Source: Silicimonas sp. (GTDB taxonomy: Bacteria > Pseudomonadota > Alphaproteobacteria > Rhodobacterales > Rhodobacteraceae). Taken from it: a stretch of DNA of 64,000 bases. The DNA lies in contig JAJDUZ010000027.1 of assembly GCA_022826385.1 (NCBI GenBank), positions 1-64,000 of the forward strand, given 5' to 3'. A program made the translations under genes and the position numbers. The notes under the pieces were generated by a model, which did no database searches, had not been told where the DNA came from, and saw only the letters and a list, made by a program, of their open reading frames with translations. Shown here one piece after another: positions 38,023-51,130 of the stretch (position 1 is the first letter of the stretch; every line of letters starts with the position of its first letter).

Positions 38023-38756
38023 GCCCAGTCTCCGAACCGGCTCTGCCACAGGGTCAGCGCCGCCACGGCTGCCGTGTCGGCCCGCAGAATGCGGGGACCG
38101 AGCGAGATGGTTTTTGCGATGTCGCGCAGTCGCGCCCGCTCCGCCTCGGAGAACCCGCCTTCGGGTCCGATCAGCAACGCCGCTTTTTGTGGCAACGTTC
38201 GGTTTGCGGATTTTTCAAGCGATGAAGCTGCGGGGTCGTCGACAGTAGCCTCGTCGCAGAAGAACAACTCGCGGTCGTTCGGCCAGTCCTCAAGCAACTC
38301 GGGCAGCTTCCGAATGTCGGCGACCGGAGGCACAAACGTGCCACCGCATTGCTCGGCCGCTTCGACGGCATGGGCTTGCAACCGGTCGCGGCGGATCCGT
38401 TCGGAGTTGGTGAACTCGGTCTGAACCGGTTGGATGCGGGATGCGCCCAGTTCCGTGGCCTTTTCCACAATGAAGTCGGTTCGGGCTTTCTTGATTGGCG
38501 CGAACAGAAGCCAGAGATCGGGCGGATTTTGCTGAGGTGCGGTTTGCTTGGTGCAGATCAGAGTGCCACCACGCTTGCCCGCCTCGGCAGTCTCGGCCCG
38601 CCATTCGCCTTGGGTTCCATTGAACAGCAGAACGGCATCGCCAATGCGCAGCCGCATGACCCCAAAGAGATAATGCGCCTGCTCCCGCGACAGAGCGACG
38701 GATTGCCCCTGCCCCAGCGGGTGATCTACATAGAGCCTGACTTTTGCGCCTTTCAT
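38019..38756 (-). CDS. rsmE: 16S rRNA (uracil(1498)-N(3))-methyltransferase
   Basis: VEKATELGASRIQPVQTEFTN, LLIGPEGGFSEAERARL. Confidence 0.94.
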   Translation of the reverse strand: MKGAKVRLYVDHPLGQGQSVALSREQAHYLFGVMRLRIGDAVLLFNGTQGEWRAETAEAGKRGGTLICTKQTAPQQNPPDLWLLFAPIKKARTDFIVEKATELGASRIQPVQTEFTNSERIRRDRLQAHAVEAAEQCGGTFVPPVADIRKLPELLEDWPNDRELFFCDEATVDDPAASSLEKSANRTLPQKAALLIGPEGGFSEAERARLRDIAKTISLGPRILRADTAAVAALTLWQSRFGDWA

Positions 38757-38766
38757 GGGAGGTCAT

Positions 38767-39723
38767 ATGACCGACGCCGAGACCCAAGGACAAGTGGCGG
38801 ATGCCGTCGCGGGCAACTGGGTTGATCGTTATGCCCCGGATTGGTCGCGGCCTTATCTGCGTCTGAGCCGGGCGGATCGGCCCATTGGGACATGGTTGCT
38901 GTTGATCCCCTGCTGGTGGGGATTGGGGGCCGCAGCGCTGTCAGACGGCGTCTTCACGCTTCACCATCTTTGGATTGCCATAGGGTGCGCGCTTGGCGCA
39001 TGGCTGATGCGCGGCGCCGGGTGCACGTGGAACGACATCACCGACCGCGACTTCGACGGGGCCGTCGAACGCACGCGGTCGCGGCCCATCCCGTCGGGAC
39101 AGGTCACTGTGCGGAACGCGGTGATCTGGATGGTCCTGCAGTCGCTGATCGCATTTTGCATCCTTCTGACATTCAACATGAATGCCATTGCCTTGGGCGT
39201 CGCGTCTCTGGCCATCGTGTGTGTCTATCCGTTTGCCAAACGCTTCACGTGGTGGCCTCAGGTCTTTCTTGGACTTGCGTTCAACTGGGGCGCACTGCTG
39301 GCGTGGACTGCCGCGACGGGAACACTTGGGTGGCCTCCGGTGCTTCTCTATGCCGCCGGGATCGCGTGGACGCTGTTTTATGACACGATCTATGCGCATC
39401 AGGACAAGGAAGACGATGCCTTGATCGGGGTGCGGTCCACTGCACGGCTCTTTGGCGAGGACACGCCGCGCTGGTTGAAGTGGTTTCTGATCGCAACCGT
39501 CACGCTGATGTTGGCCGGCCTTGTTGCCGCCGTGGCGCCCTCCTCAAATCCGCTACAATTGACGATCGCGCTCTGCGGTGTTTGGGCCTTTGGCTGGCAT
39601 CTTGCTTGGCAGTTGCGGCGGTTGGATATCGACGACGCAGAACGCTGCCTTTCATTGTTCCGATCGAACCGAGACGCTGGTATGATCACTGTGCTGTTTC
39701 TCGCCATCGCCCTGTTCCTGTGA
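38767..39723 (+). CDS. ubiA: 4-hydroxybenzoate octaprenyltransferase
   Basis: LSRADRPIGTWLLLIPCWWGLG, RGAGCTWNDITDRDFDGAVERTRSRPIPSG, YDTIYAHQDKEDD. Confidence 0.95.
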   Translation: MTDAETQGQVADAVAGNWVDRYAPDWSRPYLRLSRADRPIGTWLLLIPCWWGLGAAALSDGVFTLHHLWIAIGCALGAWLMRGAGCTWNDITDRDFDGAVERTRSRPIPSGQVTVRNAVIWMVLQSLIAFCILLTFNMNAIALGVASLAIVCVYPFAKRFTWWPQVFLGLAFNWGALLAWTAATGTLGWPPVLLYAAGIAWTLFYDTIYAHQDKEDDALIGVRSTARLFGEDTPRWLKWFLIATVTLMLAGLVAAVAPSSNPLQLTIALCGVWAFGWHLAWQLRRLDIDDAERCLSLFRSNRDAGMITVLFLAIALFL

Positions 39724-39759
39724 TTGCGTGCATTGACGAGGACGACTAACTAGAGCGCC

Positions 39760-41667
39760 ATGAGTTCGACCCGTTTGTCTCTTCTGACCGGTTTCCTTCC
39801 ACACCTCCTTGCGATTGCCGTCGCGGCGGCTGGGTGCTTTGGGGCTGCCTTTTGGGCGAAGGACCAAATTGAAACGGCAGCGCTAACCGATCTGGATCTT
39901 GCCCTTGGACAGTCGGGGCATGGCTGGACGGATGTGACAGTCGACGGTCTGCTTGTCGAGCTTACCGGAATCGCGCCGGACGAAGCGACACGGTTTGCCG
40001 CCTTGTCGGCCGCCGGGTCAGTCGTAGACGCCTCGCGGATTGTGGACCGAATGGACGTTGTCGCGGCTGCCGCGATCGAAGCGCCTGATTTTGCAATTGA
40101 AATCCTGAAAAACGAGGACGGCGTTTCCCTGATCGGTTTGGTGCCTTTGGTGTCGGACCCTGAAACGATCGTCGCCAGCGTCCAAGCCGTTTCCGGCGAC
40201 GCGCAGGTCTCGGATCTTCTGGAGGTGGCAGATTTCCCGCTGCCCGAAGGCTGGGAGCCAGCATTGGCCTATGGCATCGAAGTGCTGGATTCTCTACCAC
40301 GGTCGAAACTGACGGTTAATCCGGGGGCTCTGGCCATCAAGGCCGCTGCGGAAAGCGCCGATGACAAGCAACGGCTTGAACGGAGATTGCGCCGCGGGGC
40401 TCCGAAAGGGGTGACGTTGTCGCTAACGATTACCGCGCCGCGTCCCGTTGTGACACCTTTCATGTTGCGCGCTGTCCTTGATGAGAATGGCGGACGTTTC
40501 GACGCATGCACTGCCGACAGCGAACTGGCCATGGAGCGTATTCTGGACGCGGCCGAGGCGGCTGGAATTCGTGGCGGTGCGACCTGTATCCTTGGGCTCG
40601 GCACGCCGTCCACCAATTGGGCGCAGGCCGCTGTATCGGTGATCGAGGCGCTGCAGAAAGTCGGTGGTGGCACGGCGACGATCTCGAACGCAGATGTTTC
40701 GCTGGTGGCGCTGGAAGGCACAGCGCGCGGCCTGTTCGATCAAACGGCGGGCGAGTTGGAATCTGCGTTGCCGCCGGTGTTTTCGCTTTCCACCTTCCTG
40801 CCGGTTGCCGAGGAAGAGCCGGTCGATGGCGCCAAGCCGCCAGCCGAGTTCATCGCGACGCGCTCGCCCGAGGGACAAGTGCAGTTGCGGGGCCGTCTCA
40901 GTGACGAGACCATGCGCGATGCAGTGGTCAGTTTTGCCGCCGCACAGTTTGGCGTCGATAACATCTCGCCGGCCACACGGCTTGACCCTGATGTCCCGGC
41001 TGGTTGGCCTAAACGCGTCATGGCGGCTCTTTCGGCACTTGGTAAGCTGCACAACGGTATGGCCTCGGTGACCGAGGATCAGATCGAGGTGCGCGGCGTG
41101 ACGGGCGATCAGAACGCGCAAGGCGAGATCGCGGGGTTGTTGTCTGCCGCCCTGGGTGGCGCTGCAGCATATAATCTGGATGTAACGTATCGGGAAACAC
41201 TGGATCCGCTGGCCAACATTCCGACACCCGAGGAGTGCATTGCGCAGCTGAACGCAACGGTGGCAGCCCGAAAGATCACCTTTGCGCCATCGTCTTCGGA
41301 CATCGATGACGACGCCCAAACGACAATCGACAACATCGCAGATATCCTGAAACTTTGTCAGAGCGCCCGGATCGAGATTGGCGGGCACACCGACAGTCAG
41401 GGGCGCGAGATCATGAACGAGCAACTCAGTCAGGCTCGCGCAGACGCTGTTCTGAACGCGATTATGGGACGACGTGTTCTGGTCTCGAACTTGTCGGCGA
41501 AAGGATATGGCGAGAGCCAGCCGGTCGCCGACAACGAGACGGAAGAGGGCCGAGAGGCGAACCGTCGCATCGAGTTTCGCTTGGTATCAAGTGGCGGGGC
41601 GCCAGAGGAAGGCGCCGAGGACGATGGCGGGGACACGACTGAAGACGGCGAGGAGACGACCGAATGA
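39760..41667 (+). CDS. OmpA family protein with N-terminal TM and BON-like repeats
   Basis: C-terminal OmpA peptidoglycan-binding domain: ARIEIGGHTDSQGREIMNEQLSQARADAVLNAI...GYGESQPVADNETEEGREANRRIEFRLV. Confidence 0.88.
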   Translation: MSSTRLSLLTGFLPHLLAIAVAAAGCFGAAFWAKDQIETAALTDLDLALGQSGHGWTDVTVDGLLVELTGIAPDEATRFAALSAAGSVVDASRIVDRMDVVAAAAIEAPDFAIEILKNEDGVSLIGLVPLVSDPETIVASVQAVSGDAQVSDLLEVADFPLPEGWEPALAYGIEVLDSLPRSKLTVNPGALAIKAAAESADDKQRLERRLRRGAPKGVTLSLTITAPRPVVTPFMLRAVLDENGGRFDACTADSELAMERILDAAEAAGIRGGATCILGLGTPSTNWAQAAVSVIEALQKVGGGTATISNADVSLVALEGTARGLFDQTAGELESALPPVFSLSTFLPVAEEEPVDGAKPPAEFIATRSPEGQVQLRGRLSDETMRDAVVSFAAAQFGVDNISPATRLDPDVPAGWPKRVMAALSALGKLHNGMASVTEDQIEVRGVTGDQNAQGEIAGLLSAALGGAAAYNLDVTYRETLDPLANIPTPEECIAQLNATVAARKITFAPSSSDIDDDAQTTIDNIADILKLCQSARIEIGGHTDSQGREIMNEQLSQARADAVLNAIMGRRVLVSNLSAKGYGESQPVADNETEEGREANRRIEFRLVSSGGAPEEGAEDDGGDTTEDGEETTE

Positions 41668-41993
41668 ACGGAGCCGAGTTTATCGCAGCAACAGCGGCGA
41701 TCCTGTTTATGGCCTTCCTCGCAGGGTGGTTCACGCATTGGCTCATTTCAAGGATCACGCGTGTCACCCGTTCGGATATGGATGACCTCGACAAGATGGC
41801 CCAGGAATTGAACCAGGCAGAAGAGGCGCACGAAGAAGCCACGGCGTATTTCCAGCAACGAGAAGCCGAGCTGACCAACAAACTTCGCGAGACCGAGGCC
41901 GAGCTTGACGCCGCCATGGACGGCCTTAGGACGGCGCGAACCGAAGCGGAAGAGCTTCGCTCGTATGTCGAGCGATCAAAGCAGATGCCGTGA
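41664..41993 (+). CDS. single-TM coiled-coil hypothetical protein
   Basis: N-terminal TM then charged heptad-rich region; 4-nt overlap with OmpA-family gene. Confidence 0.75.
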   Translation: MNGAEFIAATAAILFMAFLAGWFTHWLISRITRVTRSDMDDLDKMAQELNQAEEAHEEATAYFQQREAELTNKLRETEAELDAAMDGLRTARTEAEELRSYVERSKQMP

Positions 41994-42123
41994 CGCGGCA
42001 TTCCTAATTTACCATTACTTTTAGATACTTCCTGCCCTTTCGCGCTCAGCTGTGAGCTAAGCGTTAAGGCTTTGCTTGTACTTACCGCCCAGCACATGCG
42101 CGACTTCGAAGGAGGGTTCGACA

Positions 42124-42594
42124 ATGATGGGTATTCAAGGGGCCATGCCGCCGGTTGGGTTCGGCGCGACAGGGTCCCAAAGCTTGAATGACACCGAGAA
42201 GCAGAAACTTTCGGACCTGCTTGCCAACTATGACACCGAAGACCTGTCTGATGAGCAGGCAAAGGAAATTGTCGACGGAATCAAGGAACTGGACATCGCA
42301 CCGGGTCGCGGTTTGGCCGAAGCCTTGGGAACCGCCGGAATCGATGCACGCGCCTTGGCTGAACAGGCCGGTCTTGGGGCTCCGGGCGGCCGGGGTGGGC
42401 CCGGCGGCCCGAGTGGTGGCGGACCAAAAGGGCCAGACAGTTCGGCCGTCGAAACACTTCGATCCGTTGTCGAAGAGTTGCTGGAAGCAACATCCGACGA
42501 GGAAGACAGTTCAACCTTCAGCACGCTTCTAAGTGAAGCCCTTGAAGCTGCCGGCGTTGATACATCTTCCCCTGTGCTTGACTACAAAGCGTGA
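42124..42594 (+). CDS. hypothetical acidic protein with Gly/Pro-rich linker
   Basis: Intact ORF; AGLGAPGGRGGPGGPSGGGPKGPDSS between two acidic helical segments. Confidence 0.65.
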   Translation: MMGIQGAMPPVGFGATGSQSLNDTEKQKLSDLLANYDTEDLSDEQAKEIVDGIKELDIAPGRGLAEALGTAGIDARALAEQAGLGAPGGRGGPGGPSGGGPKGPDSSAVETLRSVVEELLEATSDEEDSSTFSTLLSEALEAAGVDTSSPVLDYKA

Positions 42595-42636
42595 CCGCTT
42601 TTCGCGGCAGGCCATAACTACACAACGGACGCAACG

Positions 42637-45228
<2,592 letters not shown>

Positions 45229-45230
45229 TC

Positions 45231-45581
45231 ATGAGACACGCTTTCCTGACACTTCTCTTTTTCCCCTGCACCGCTTTTGCAGATGATGCGGTGATCGAAG
45301 CGGCCGAAGCCCGCGCGACCGGATCTGGGTGGTCGTTCTCGGTTACGCTGTCACACGGTGATACCGGTTGGGACGACTATGCCGATGGCTGGAGGGTCGT
45401 GGACGCGGACGGCGCTGAACTTGGGCTGCGCGTTTTGTACCACCCCCATGTGGACGAACAGCCCTTCACCCGGTCTCTTGGCGGCGTCTCGATCCCTGAG
45501 GGAACCGAAACCGTGTTCATCGAAGCCCGGACCAATACCGATGGGTGGGGCGCAGCCCGGTTTCCTGTCTCGCTGAAATAG
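45231..45581 (+). CDS. small secreted hypothetical protein
   Basis: Signal peptide MRHAFLTLLFFPCTAFA; intact 116-aa ORF. Confidence 0.7.
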   Translation: MRHAFLTLLFFPCTAFADDAVIEAAEARATGSGWSFSVTLSHGDTGWDDYADGWRVVDADGAELGLRVLYHPHVDEQPFTRSLGGVSIPEGTETVFIEARTNTDGWGAARFPVSLK

Positions 45582-45647
45582 CACATCCGGCACGAAATCA
45601 GCGACAGGGCTCTGGGCAGAGAGCGCCCTGTGGTCTAGTCAGACTGC

Positions 45648-46085
45648 ATGAGCAAGACGATCCTCATCCTGAATGGCCCGAACCTGAACCTTCTGGGCAA
45701 ACGCCAGCCTGAAATTTATGGCGCGGCGACCCTGAACGACGTTGCCAAGCTGTGCGCAACGGCCGCCAGCGCCTTTGATGCAGGTGTGCTGATGCGACAG
45801 TCCAATCACGAAGGTGAGCTTGTCGACTGGATTCACGAGGCCCGTGAAAGTGCGGACGGAGTTGTCATCAATCCGGGCGCCTATTCGCACACATCGATTG
45901 CAATTCTCGACGCGTTGAACACCTATGACGGGCCAGTGATCGAGGTGCATATCTCGAACATCCATGCGCGCGAGGCGTTCCGGCACCATTCCTATGTGTC
46001 GCACAGGGCCAACGGCGTGATCGCGGGATGTGGCATTGACGGCTATGTCTTCGCCGTACAGCGCCTGGGCACTTTGCTGGGTTGA
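45648..46085 (+). CDS. aroQ: type II 3-dehydroquinate dehydratase
   Basis: [62 protein letters not shown]-type motif. Confidence 0.97.
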   Translation: MSKTILILNGPNLNLLGKRQPEIYGAATLNDVAKLCATAASAFDAGVLMRQSNHEGELVDWIHEARESADGVVINPGAYSHTSIAILDALNTYDGPVIEVHISNIHAREAFRHHSYVSHRANGVIAGCGIDGYVFAVQRLGTLLG

Positions 46086-46657
46086 ACCGCGTGCGGATCG
46101 CAATCACTGACTTTGCGCTCAGGAACTGGCAGGACGGCGCCAGCACGAAAATCGAAGGGCTGAGCCCGGACGATCTGGTCGATCTTTGCAATGCCTCGGG
46201 TGGCCCATTAGTCGACGGTTACGCCCCTTTTTGCAAACACCTCTTCCTACGCAACGCCAGTCCGACATGTGCCGCGTTCGCGCCAATCACGGACGAAACC
46301 CGTCCCTATCTTCGCTCGGGCTATCAGGCCCGACGCGAGGGCGAGCGCGCGGTACTGGAGCGCTGGTTCGAAGGCATGGAGGCCCCGCACGCCAATTGGC
46401 TGGACGTCATCCTTTATAGCCACGAACAACTGCTGGCCGAGGCACGCGATTATCCAGACGAACAGCCCGTCCCGGATTGCGACTGGGGCATTGTCTCGAT
46501 CATTGGTGTGCTTGAACCGGTCGAGCCCCCGATGCCACCGATCACCCAGATGCGGAATGCGCTCGGGCGTGCAGAAGGTGGCTCGGGCGTTCCGATTGAC
46601 ATAGACGCCTATGACCGGGCCGTCGCGTTTTGGGACGCTCACGCCGCGGTCCGCTGA
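46082..46657 (+). CDS. DUF3228-like protein
   Basis: [15 protein letters not shown]...[23 protein letters not shown]; 4-nt overlap with aroQ. Confidence 0.75.
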   Translation: MNRVRIAITDFALRNWQDGASTKIEGLSPDDLVDLCNASGGPLVDGYAPFCKHLFLRNASPTCAAFAPITDETRPYLRSGYQARREGERAVLERWFEGMEAPHANWLDVILYSHEQLLAEARDYPDEQPVPDCDWGIVSIIGVLEPVEPPMPPITQMRNALGRAEGGSGVPIDIDAYDRAVAFWDAHAAVR

Positions 46658-46690
46658 GGCAAGCCAGACATCGGGGGAAACGGTTGTGGG

Positions 46691-47593
46691 CTATCCCCCC
46701 AGATGCGCCTCGCCGCGCGCTTTGGCCAAGCCAATTTGCTTCTGACGTTCGCGGAACCGCGCGCGGTCGTCGTCTGAGAACTCGGTGATGCAGCGGTGGC
46801 ACGAGACGCCTTCTTCAAAGTCAGAACTTTTCCGGTCTTCCTCCGAGATAGGGCGGCGGCAGGCATAGCAGAGACCATAGGGGCCTTCCTCCAGCCCGTG
46901 CCCGACCGACACGCGGCCATCGAAAACAAAGCACTCGCCGTGCCATTGGCTGTCTTCTTGCGGAACATCCTCCAGATACTTCAGGATTCCACCCTTCAAG
47001 TGGAAGACGTCTTCGACCCCCTGCCCCAACAGATAGTTTGACGCTTTCTCGCACCGAATGCCGCCGGTGCAGAACATGGCCACCTTCTTGCCCGCAAACC
47101 TTTCGGCATTCTCGGACCACCATTCCGGGAATTCCCCGAAGCTCTTGGTCTGAGGATCAATCGCGCCGTCGAAAGTCCCGATCTCGACCTCGTAGTCGTT
47201 GCGGGTGTCGATCGTGACCACGTCGTCGCGCGCAATCAGCGCGTTCCAGTCCGCGGGCGCGACATAAGTTCCAACCGAGCGTGTCGGGTCGACGTCCGGT
47301 TGACCCATCGTCACGATCTCGCGCTTCAGGCGCACCTTGAGCCGTTGAAACGGCATCTCGGAGGCAGTGCTTTCCTTCCACTCCAGATCTGCACATCCCG
47401 GCAAAGTCCGAATATGCGCAATCACGGCATCAATCCCGTCGCGCGGTCCGGCGATGGTTCCGTTGATCCCTTCCCGTGCCAGCAGCAGCGTGCCTTTCAC
47501 ACCACCGGAACACGCAACTTTTGCAAGCCCGGGTTTCAATGCCTCGGGCGCGTCGAATGCGGTGAACTTATAGAGGGCGGCGACGGTAAACAT
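46691..47593 (-). CDS. trhO: tRNA uridine-5-oxyacetic/hydroxylation rhodanese TrhO
   Basis: LLAREGINGTIAG, VVTIDTRNDYEVEIGTFDGAIDP, VAMFCTGGIRCEKASNYLL, C-terminal Cys-rich region. Confidence 0.93.
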   Translation of the reverse strand: MFTVAALYKFTAFDAPEALKPGLAKVACSGGVKGTLLLAREGINGTIAGPRDGIDAVIAHIRTLPGCADLEWKESTASEMPFQRLKVRLKREIVTMGQPDVDPTRSVGTYVAPADWNALIARDDVVTIDTRNDYEVEIGTFDGAIDPQTKSFGEFPEWWSENAERFAGKKVAMFCTGGIRCEKASNYLLGQGVEDVFHLKGGILKYLEDVPQEDSQWHGECFVFDGRVSVGHGLEEGPYGLCYACRRPISEEDRKSSDFEEGVSCHRCITEFSDDDRARFRERQKQIGLAKARGEAHLGG

Positions 47594-47687
47594 GCGCGTT
47601 CCTACAAAGCGGACCGGGCCAGTTGCAAGAGGGCGCGACTTCTGCGCAAAAATTCAGGCAAGCCATATTCTCTGCGCCCGGAGGCCC

Positions 47688-48293
47688 ATGATGCGACCCG
47701 CGAACGAAGCTATCCTTGTCATCGATGTCCAGAACGACTTTTGCCCCGGCGGAGCGCTGGCCGTGTCAGGCGGCGACGAGATCGTGGCGCCAATCAATGC
47801 CATATTGCCCGAATTTCCCGTTCGCGTCCTGACGCAAGACTGGCACCCGTCGGACCATCTGAGTTTTGCCTCGCAGCACGACGCCGCCCCGATGACAACG
47901 ACCGAGATGCCGTATGGCACGCAAGTCCTGTGGCCAGATCACTGCATCATCGGGTCGGACGGCGCGGCATTTCACCCGAAACTGGATACCCGCCCGGCTG
48001 ATCTGGTCATTCGAAAGGGCTTCCGTCGTGAGATCGACAGCTATTCGGCCTTCTTCGAGAACGACCGGACAACGCCCACGGGTCTTGATGGCTATTTGAA
48101 GAACAGGGGGGTCGATACTGTCACCTTGGTCGGCCTGGCGACGGACTTCTGCGTCAATTACTCGGCCGTGGATGCGGCGCGGCTTGGCTTCAAGGTGACT
48201 GTTATCGAAAGCCTGTGCAGGGCAATCGACTTCGACGGGTCACTCGCGGCCGCGAAGGCCGCGATGACCGAGGCTGGCGTCACGCTGAGCTAG
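47688..48293 (+). CDS. pncA: nicotinamidase / pyrazinamidase
   Basis: AILVIDVQNDFCPGGALAVSGGDEIVAPINAIL, VTLVGLATDFCVNYSAVDAARLG. Confidence 0.94.
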   Translation: MMRPANEAILVIDVQNDFCPGGALAVSGGDEIVAPINAILPEFPVRVLTQDWHPSDHLSFASQHDAAPMTTTEMPYGTQVLWPDHCIIGSDGAAFHPKLDTRPADLVIRKGFRREIDSYSAFFENDRTTPTGLDGYLKNRGVDTVTLVGLATDFCVNYSAVDAARLGFKVTVIESLCRAIDFDGSLAAAKAAMTEAGVTLS

Positions 48294-48296
48294 GGG

Positions 48297-48797
48297 TCAG
48301 TAGCTCGGCGCAGGTGTCGAGACCGGTCGAGACGTCGCGCGCGTGCGCACCCGATCGCTGGGGGCCAGCCGCATGGGTGGCAAGACCGCGTGGCGGACCT
48401 CGTCAAAACGGCGGCGGCGCGGATCGGCGACCGTTGCAATACCGGCTGCGTCGAAGAAGGCCTCGATGTCGAAGCCGTTCCATTGCGCGTCGGCAGGCAC
48501 TGAAGCCAGATTCGCCTGCAGGCGTTCAAGAACCTCGGTACGCTCGTCTTCGTCAGCCGCATGAAACCGACCGTTGCCAATGCCGGAATCAAAGCCGTTC
48601 AGCGCAAAACCACTTGCCACAAAGCAATCGCGAACCGCTTCGGACGCTCCGGCGAGGGCGCGAACTGTATTGGGATCCCGGAACATCGCGAGTTTCTGCC
48701 GCGCCATGTCCGTCATCCCGAAACGGGTGAGGGTTTGAGCATATTTGGTCTGGATGTCCTTCGGTGTGACCGAAAGCATGTCGAAATCGTAATTCAC
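48297..48797 (-). CDS. hypothetical protein (166 aa; GTG start)
   Basis: Intact ORF filling the gap between convergent pncA and divergent icd. Confidence 0.6.
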   Translation of the reverse strand: MNYDFDMLSVTPKDIQTKYAQTLTRFGMTDMARQKLAMFRDPNTVRALAGASEAVRDCFVASGFALNGFDSGIGNGRFHAADEDERTEVLERLQANLASVPADAQWNGFDIEAFFDAAGIATVADPRRRRFDEVRHAVLPPMRLAPSDRVRTRATSRPVSTPAPSY

Positions 48798-48969
48798 CGT
48801 TCAAATCCTAGAAATAATTGCACTTTGAACCGAATACCCAATGTTGTGGTCAATTTTGGGGCGACAGTGGGGCTTTGGCACATCAGATTGGTATACTGTT
48901 GCATACCTTCTTTCTTTGTTAACGAAGCTGCGCTATCAGTCGCCCCGCGCATCATCAGGAGTTGCCCAG

Positions 48970-50181
48970 ATGTCGAAGATCAAAGTCGAGAATCCCATTG
49001 TAGATATGGACGGGGACGAGATGACCCGGATCATCTGGGACTTCATCAAGGAGAAGTTGATTCTCCCGTATCTGGACGTTGACCTGCTCTATTACGACCT
49101 TGGGATCGAAGAACGCGATCGGACCGAGGATCAGATCACGATCGATGCGGCCGAGAAGACCAAGGAAGTCGGCGTCGCGGTTAAATACGCGACGATCACA
49201 CCGGACGAAGCCCGGGTCGAGGAGTTTGGCCTGAAGAAGATGTGGCGCAGCCCCAATGGCACAATCCGCAACATTCTTGGGGGCGTCATCTTCCGGCAAC
49301 CGATTATCTGCAAGAACGTACCGCGTCTTGTGCCCGGCTGGACCCAACCGATCGTCGTCGGCCGTCACGCCTACGGCGACCAGTATCGCGCGACCGACTT
49401 CACGTTCCCGGGCCCCGGCAAGCTGACGCTCAAGTTCGAAGGCGCAGATGGCAAGGTGATCGAACGCGAAGTCTTTGATGCCCCCGACGCCGGCGTGGCC
49501 ATGGCGATGTATAACCTCGACAAGTCGATTTACGACTTCGCGCGCGCCTCGTTCAACTATGGCCTGAACCTTGGCTGGCCGGTTTACCTGTCGACCAAGA
49601 ACACGATCCTCAAGGTTTATGACGGGCGCTTCAAGGACATCTTCGCCGAGGTGTACGAGACCGAGTTCAAGGACCAGTTCGAAGAGAAGAAGATCTGGTA
49701 CGAGCATCGGTTGATCGACGACATGGTTGCATCGTCCCTGAAATGGTCCGGTGGCTATGTCTGGGCCTGCAAGAACTATGACGGTGACGTCCAGTCAGAC
49801 ACGGTCGCTCAAGGCTTTGGCTCGCTTGGCCTGATGGCCTCGCAGCTGATGACGCCCGACGGCAAGATCGTGGAATCCGAGGCCGCACATGGCACGGTCA
49901 CGCGCCACTATCGCCAGCACCAGAAAGGCGAGGCCACGTCGACCAACTCGACGGCTTCGATCTTTGCATGGACGGGCGGACTGCGTCACCGGGCAAAGCT
50001 TGACGACAACCAGGCGCTGATGGGCTTTGCCGAGACCTTGGAAAAGGTCGTCGTCGACACGATTGAAAGCGGCCACATGACCAAGGACCTTGCGCTGCTG
50101 GTGGGACCGGATCAGGGCTGGCTGACGACCACTGGTTTCCTCGACAAAATCGACGAGAATCTGGCGAAGGCGCTGTCCTAG
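48970..50181 (+). CDS. icd: NADP-dependent isocitrate dehydrogenase
   Basis: [44 protein letters not shown]...[17 protein letters not shown]. Confidence 0.97.
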   Translation: MSKIKVENPIVDMDGDEMTRIIWDFIKEKLILPYLDVDLLYYDLGIEERDRTEDQITIDAAEKTKEVGVAVKYATITPDEARVEEFGLKKMWRSPNGTIRNILGGVIFRQPIICKNVPRLVPGWTQPIVVGRHAYGDQYRATDFTFPGPGKLTLKFEGADGKVIEREVFDAPDAGVAMAMYNLDKSIYDFARASFNYGLNLGWPVYLSTKNTILKVYDGRFKDIFAEVYETEFKDQFEEKKIWYEHRLIDDMVASSLKWSGGYVWACKNYDGDVQSDTVAQGFGSLGLMASQLMTPDGKIVESEAAHGTVTRHYRQHQKGEATSTNSTASIFAWTGGLRHRAKLDDNQALMGFAETLEKVVVDTIESGHMTKDLALLVGPDQGWLTTTGFLDKIDENLAKALS

Positions 50182-51035
50182 GCGGCGCCCGACGACAAGA
50201 GAGACGACAAGCCAGGATGCGGGATGTCTCGCTTCTTGGTGACGGCATAGAACGGCTCGGAAATGTCCAGCGGGAACGGCGCGGTTGCCAGGCGTCCGCT
50301 GGCAATTTCGTCGGCAAAGACAACAGCGGGTGCAACGGCGACACCCGCATTCTCGCGCGCCAAAAGCCGGATCATCGCCATATCGTCAACCTCGGCAGCG
50401 ATTGACGGGGTTACATTCAAGCGCGCCAGAAGCCCGTCGAACATTGGACGAATGGCACGGTCGGTTGGGACGATCAACGGCTCGGACGACAACAATTCCT
50501 TGAGTGTGTCATGTCGCAATCGGTCGGGGACCGCATGCAGCCCGACACTTTGAGTCGCGATCGGGTGCGCATTGAACGCAGCCGGAGGCAGTTCGGTCGA
50601 AAGCACGACATCAAGTGACAGGTCCTCAAGCGCGGACAGAAGCTTTTCAATATCGCCAGACCGAAGCGTCACATTGCGACCTTCCGCCAGTACTGGCTTG
50701 AGAAAGGACAATTGGAAGTTCCTCGACAAGGTGGACAAGGCCCCAACACGCAGCGGCGCATCTGGGTCGCCTGCCCGTGCTAATGTGGCCTGTAGCTCGG
50801 CCCCGGCCCCAAAGATCCGTGCGGCGTAACCGTAGGCGATCCGACCAACTTCTGTGGGTTCAAGCTGTCGACCGCTTCGGTCGAACAACTGGTGGCCAAT
50901 TCGATCTTCCAAGGTGCGAATCTGAATCGACAGCGCAGATTGAGAGACGTTCAACCGCTCGGCCGTGCGCCCCAAATGCCCTTCGCGGGCAACTTCGTAA
51001 AAGTAACGCAAGTGCCGATAGTTGAGATCATTCAT
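50178..51035 (-). CDS. LysR family transcriptional regulator
   Basis: [56 protein letters not shown]. Confidence 0.93.
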   Translation of the reverse strand: MNDLNYRHLRYFYEVAREGHLGRTAERLNVSQSALSIQIRTLEDRIGHQLFDRSGRQLEPTEVGRIAYGYAARIFGAGAELQATLARAGDPDAPLRVGALSTLSRNFQLSFLKPVLAEGRNVTLRSGDIEKLLSALEDLSLDVVLSTELPPAAFNAHPIATQSVGLHAVPDRLRHDTLKELLSSEPLIVPTDRAIRPMFDGLLARLNVTPSIAAEVDDMAMIRLLARENAGVAVAPAVVFADEIASGRLATAPFPLDISEPFYAVTKKRDIPHPGLSSLLSSGAA

Positions 51036-51038
51036 ATT

Positions 51039-51059
51039 CTATTCTTTAGAACATAATAG
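51039..51059. promoter_or_regulatory. candidate LysR-type operator CTATT-N11-AATAG
   Basis: Dyad with T-N11-A geometry in the divergent AT-rich intergenic region. Confidence 0.45.
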
Positions 51060-51130
51060 CGTATAAAGATATATTTTATTATCACATCTCGCTCCGTTAG
51101 GTCGCCTTCAAAGATCAACGGAGGCCAGAG

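Noticed and set aside
48796-48815. tRNA-like T-loop motif GTTCAAATCC upstream of icd
   Set aside because: Flanking bases do not form a T-stem and no acceptor, D or anticodon arms are found nearby.
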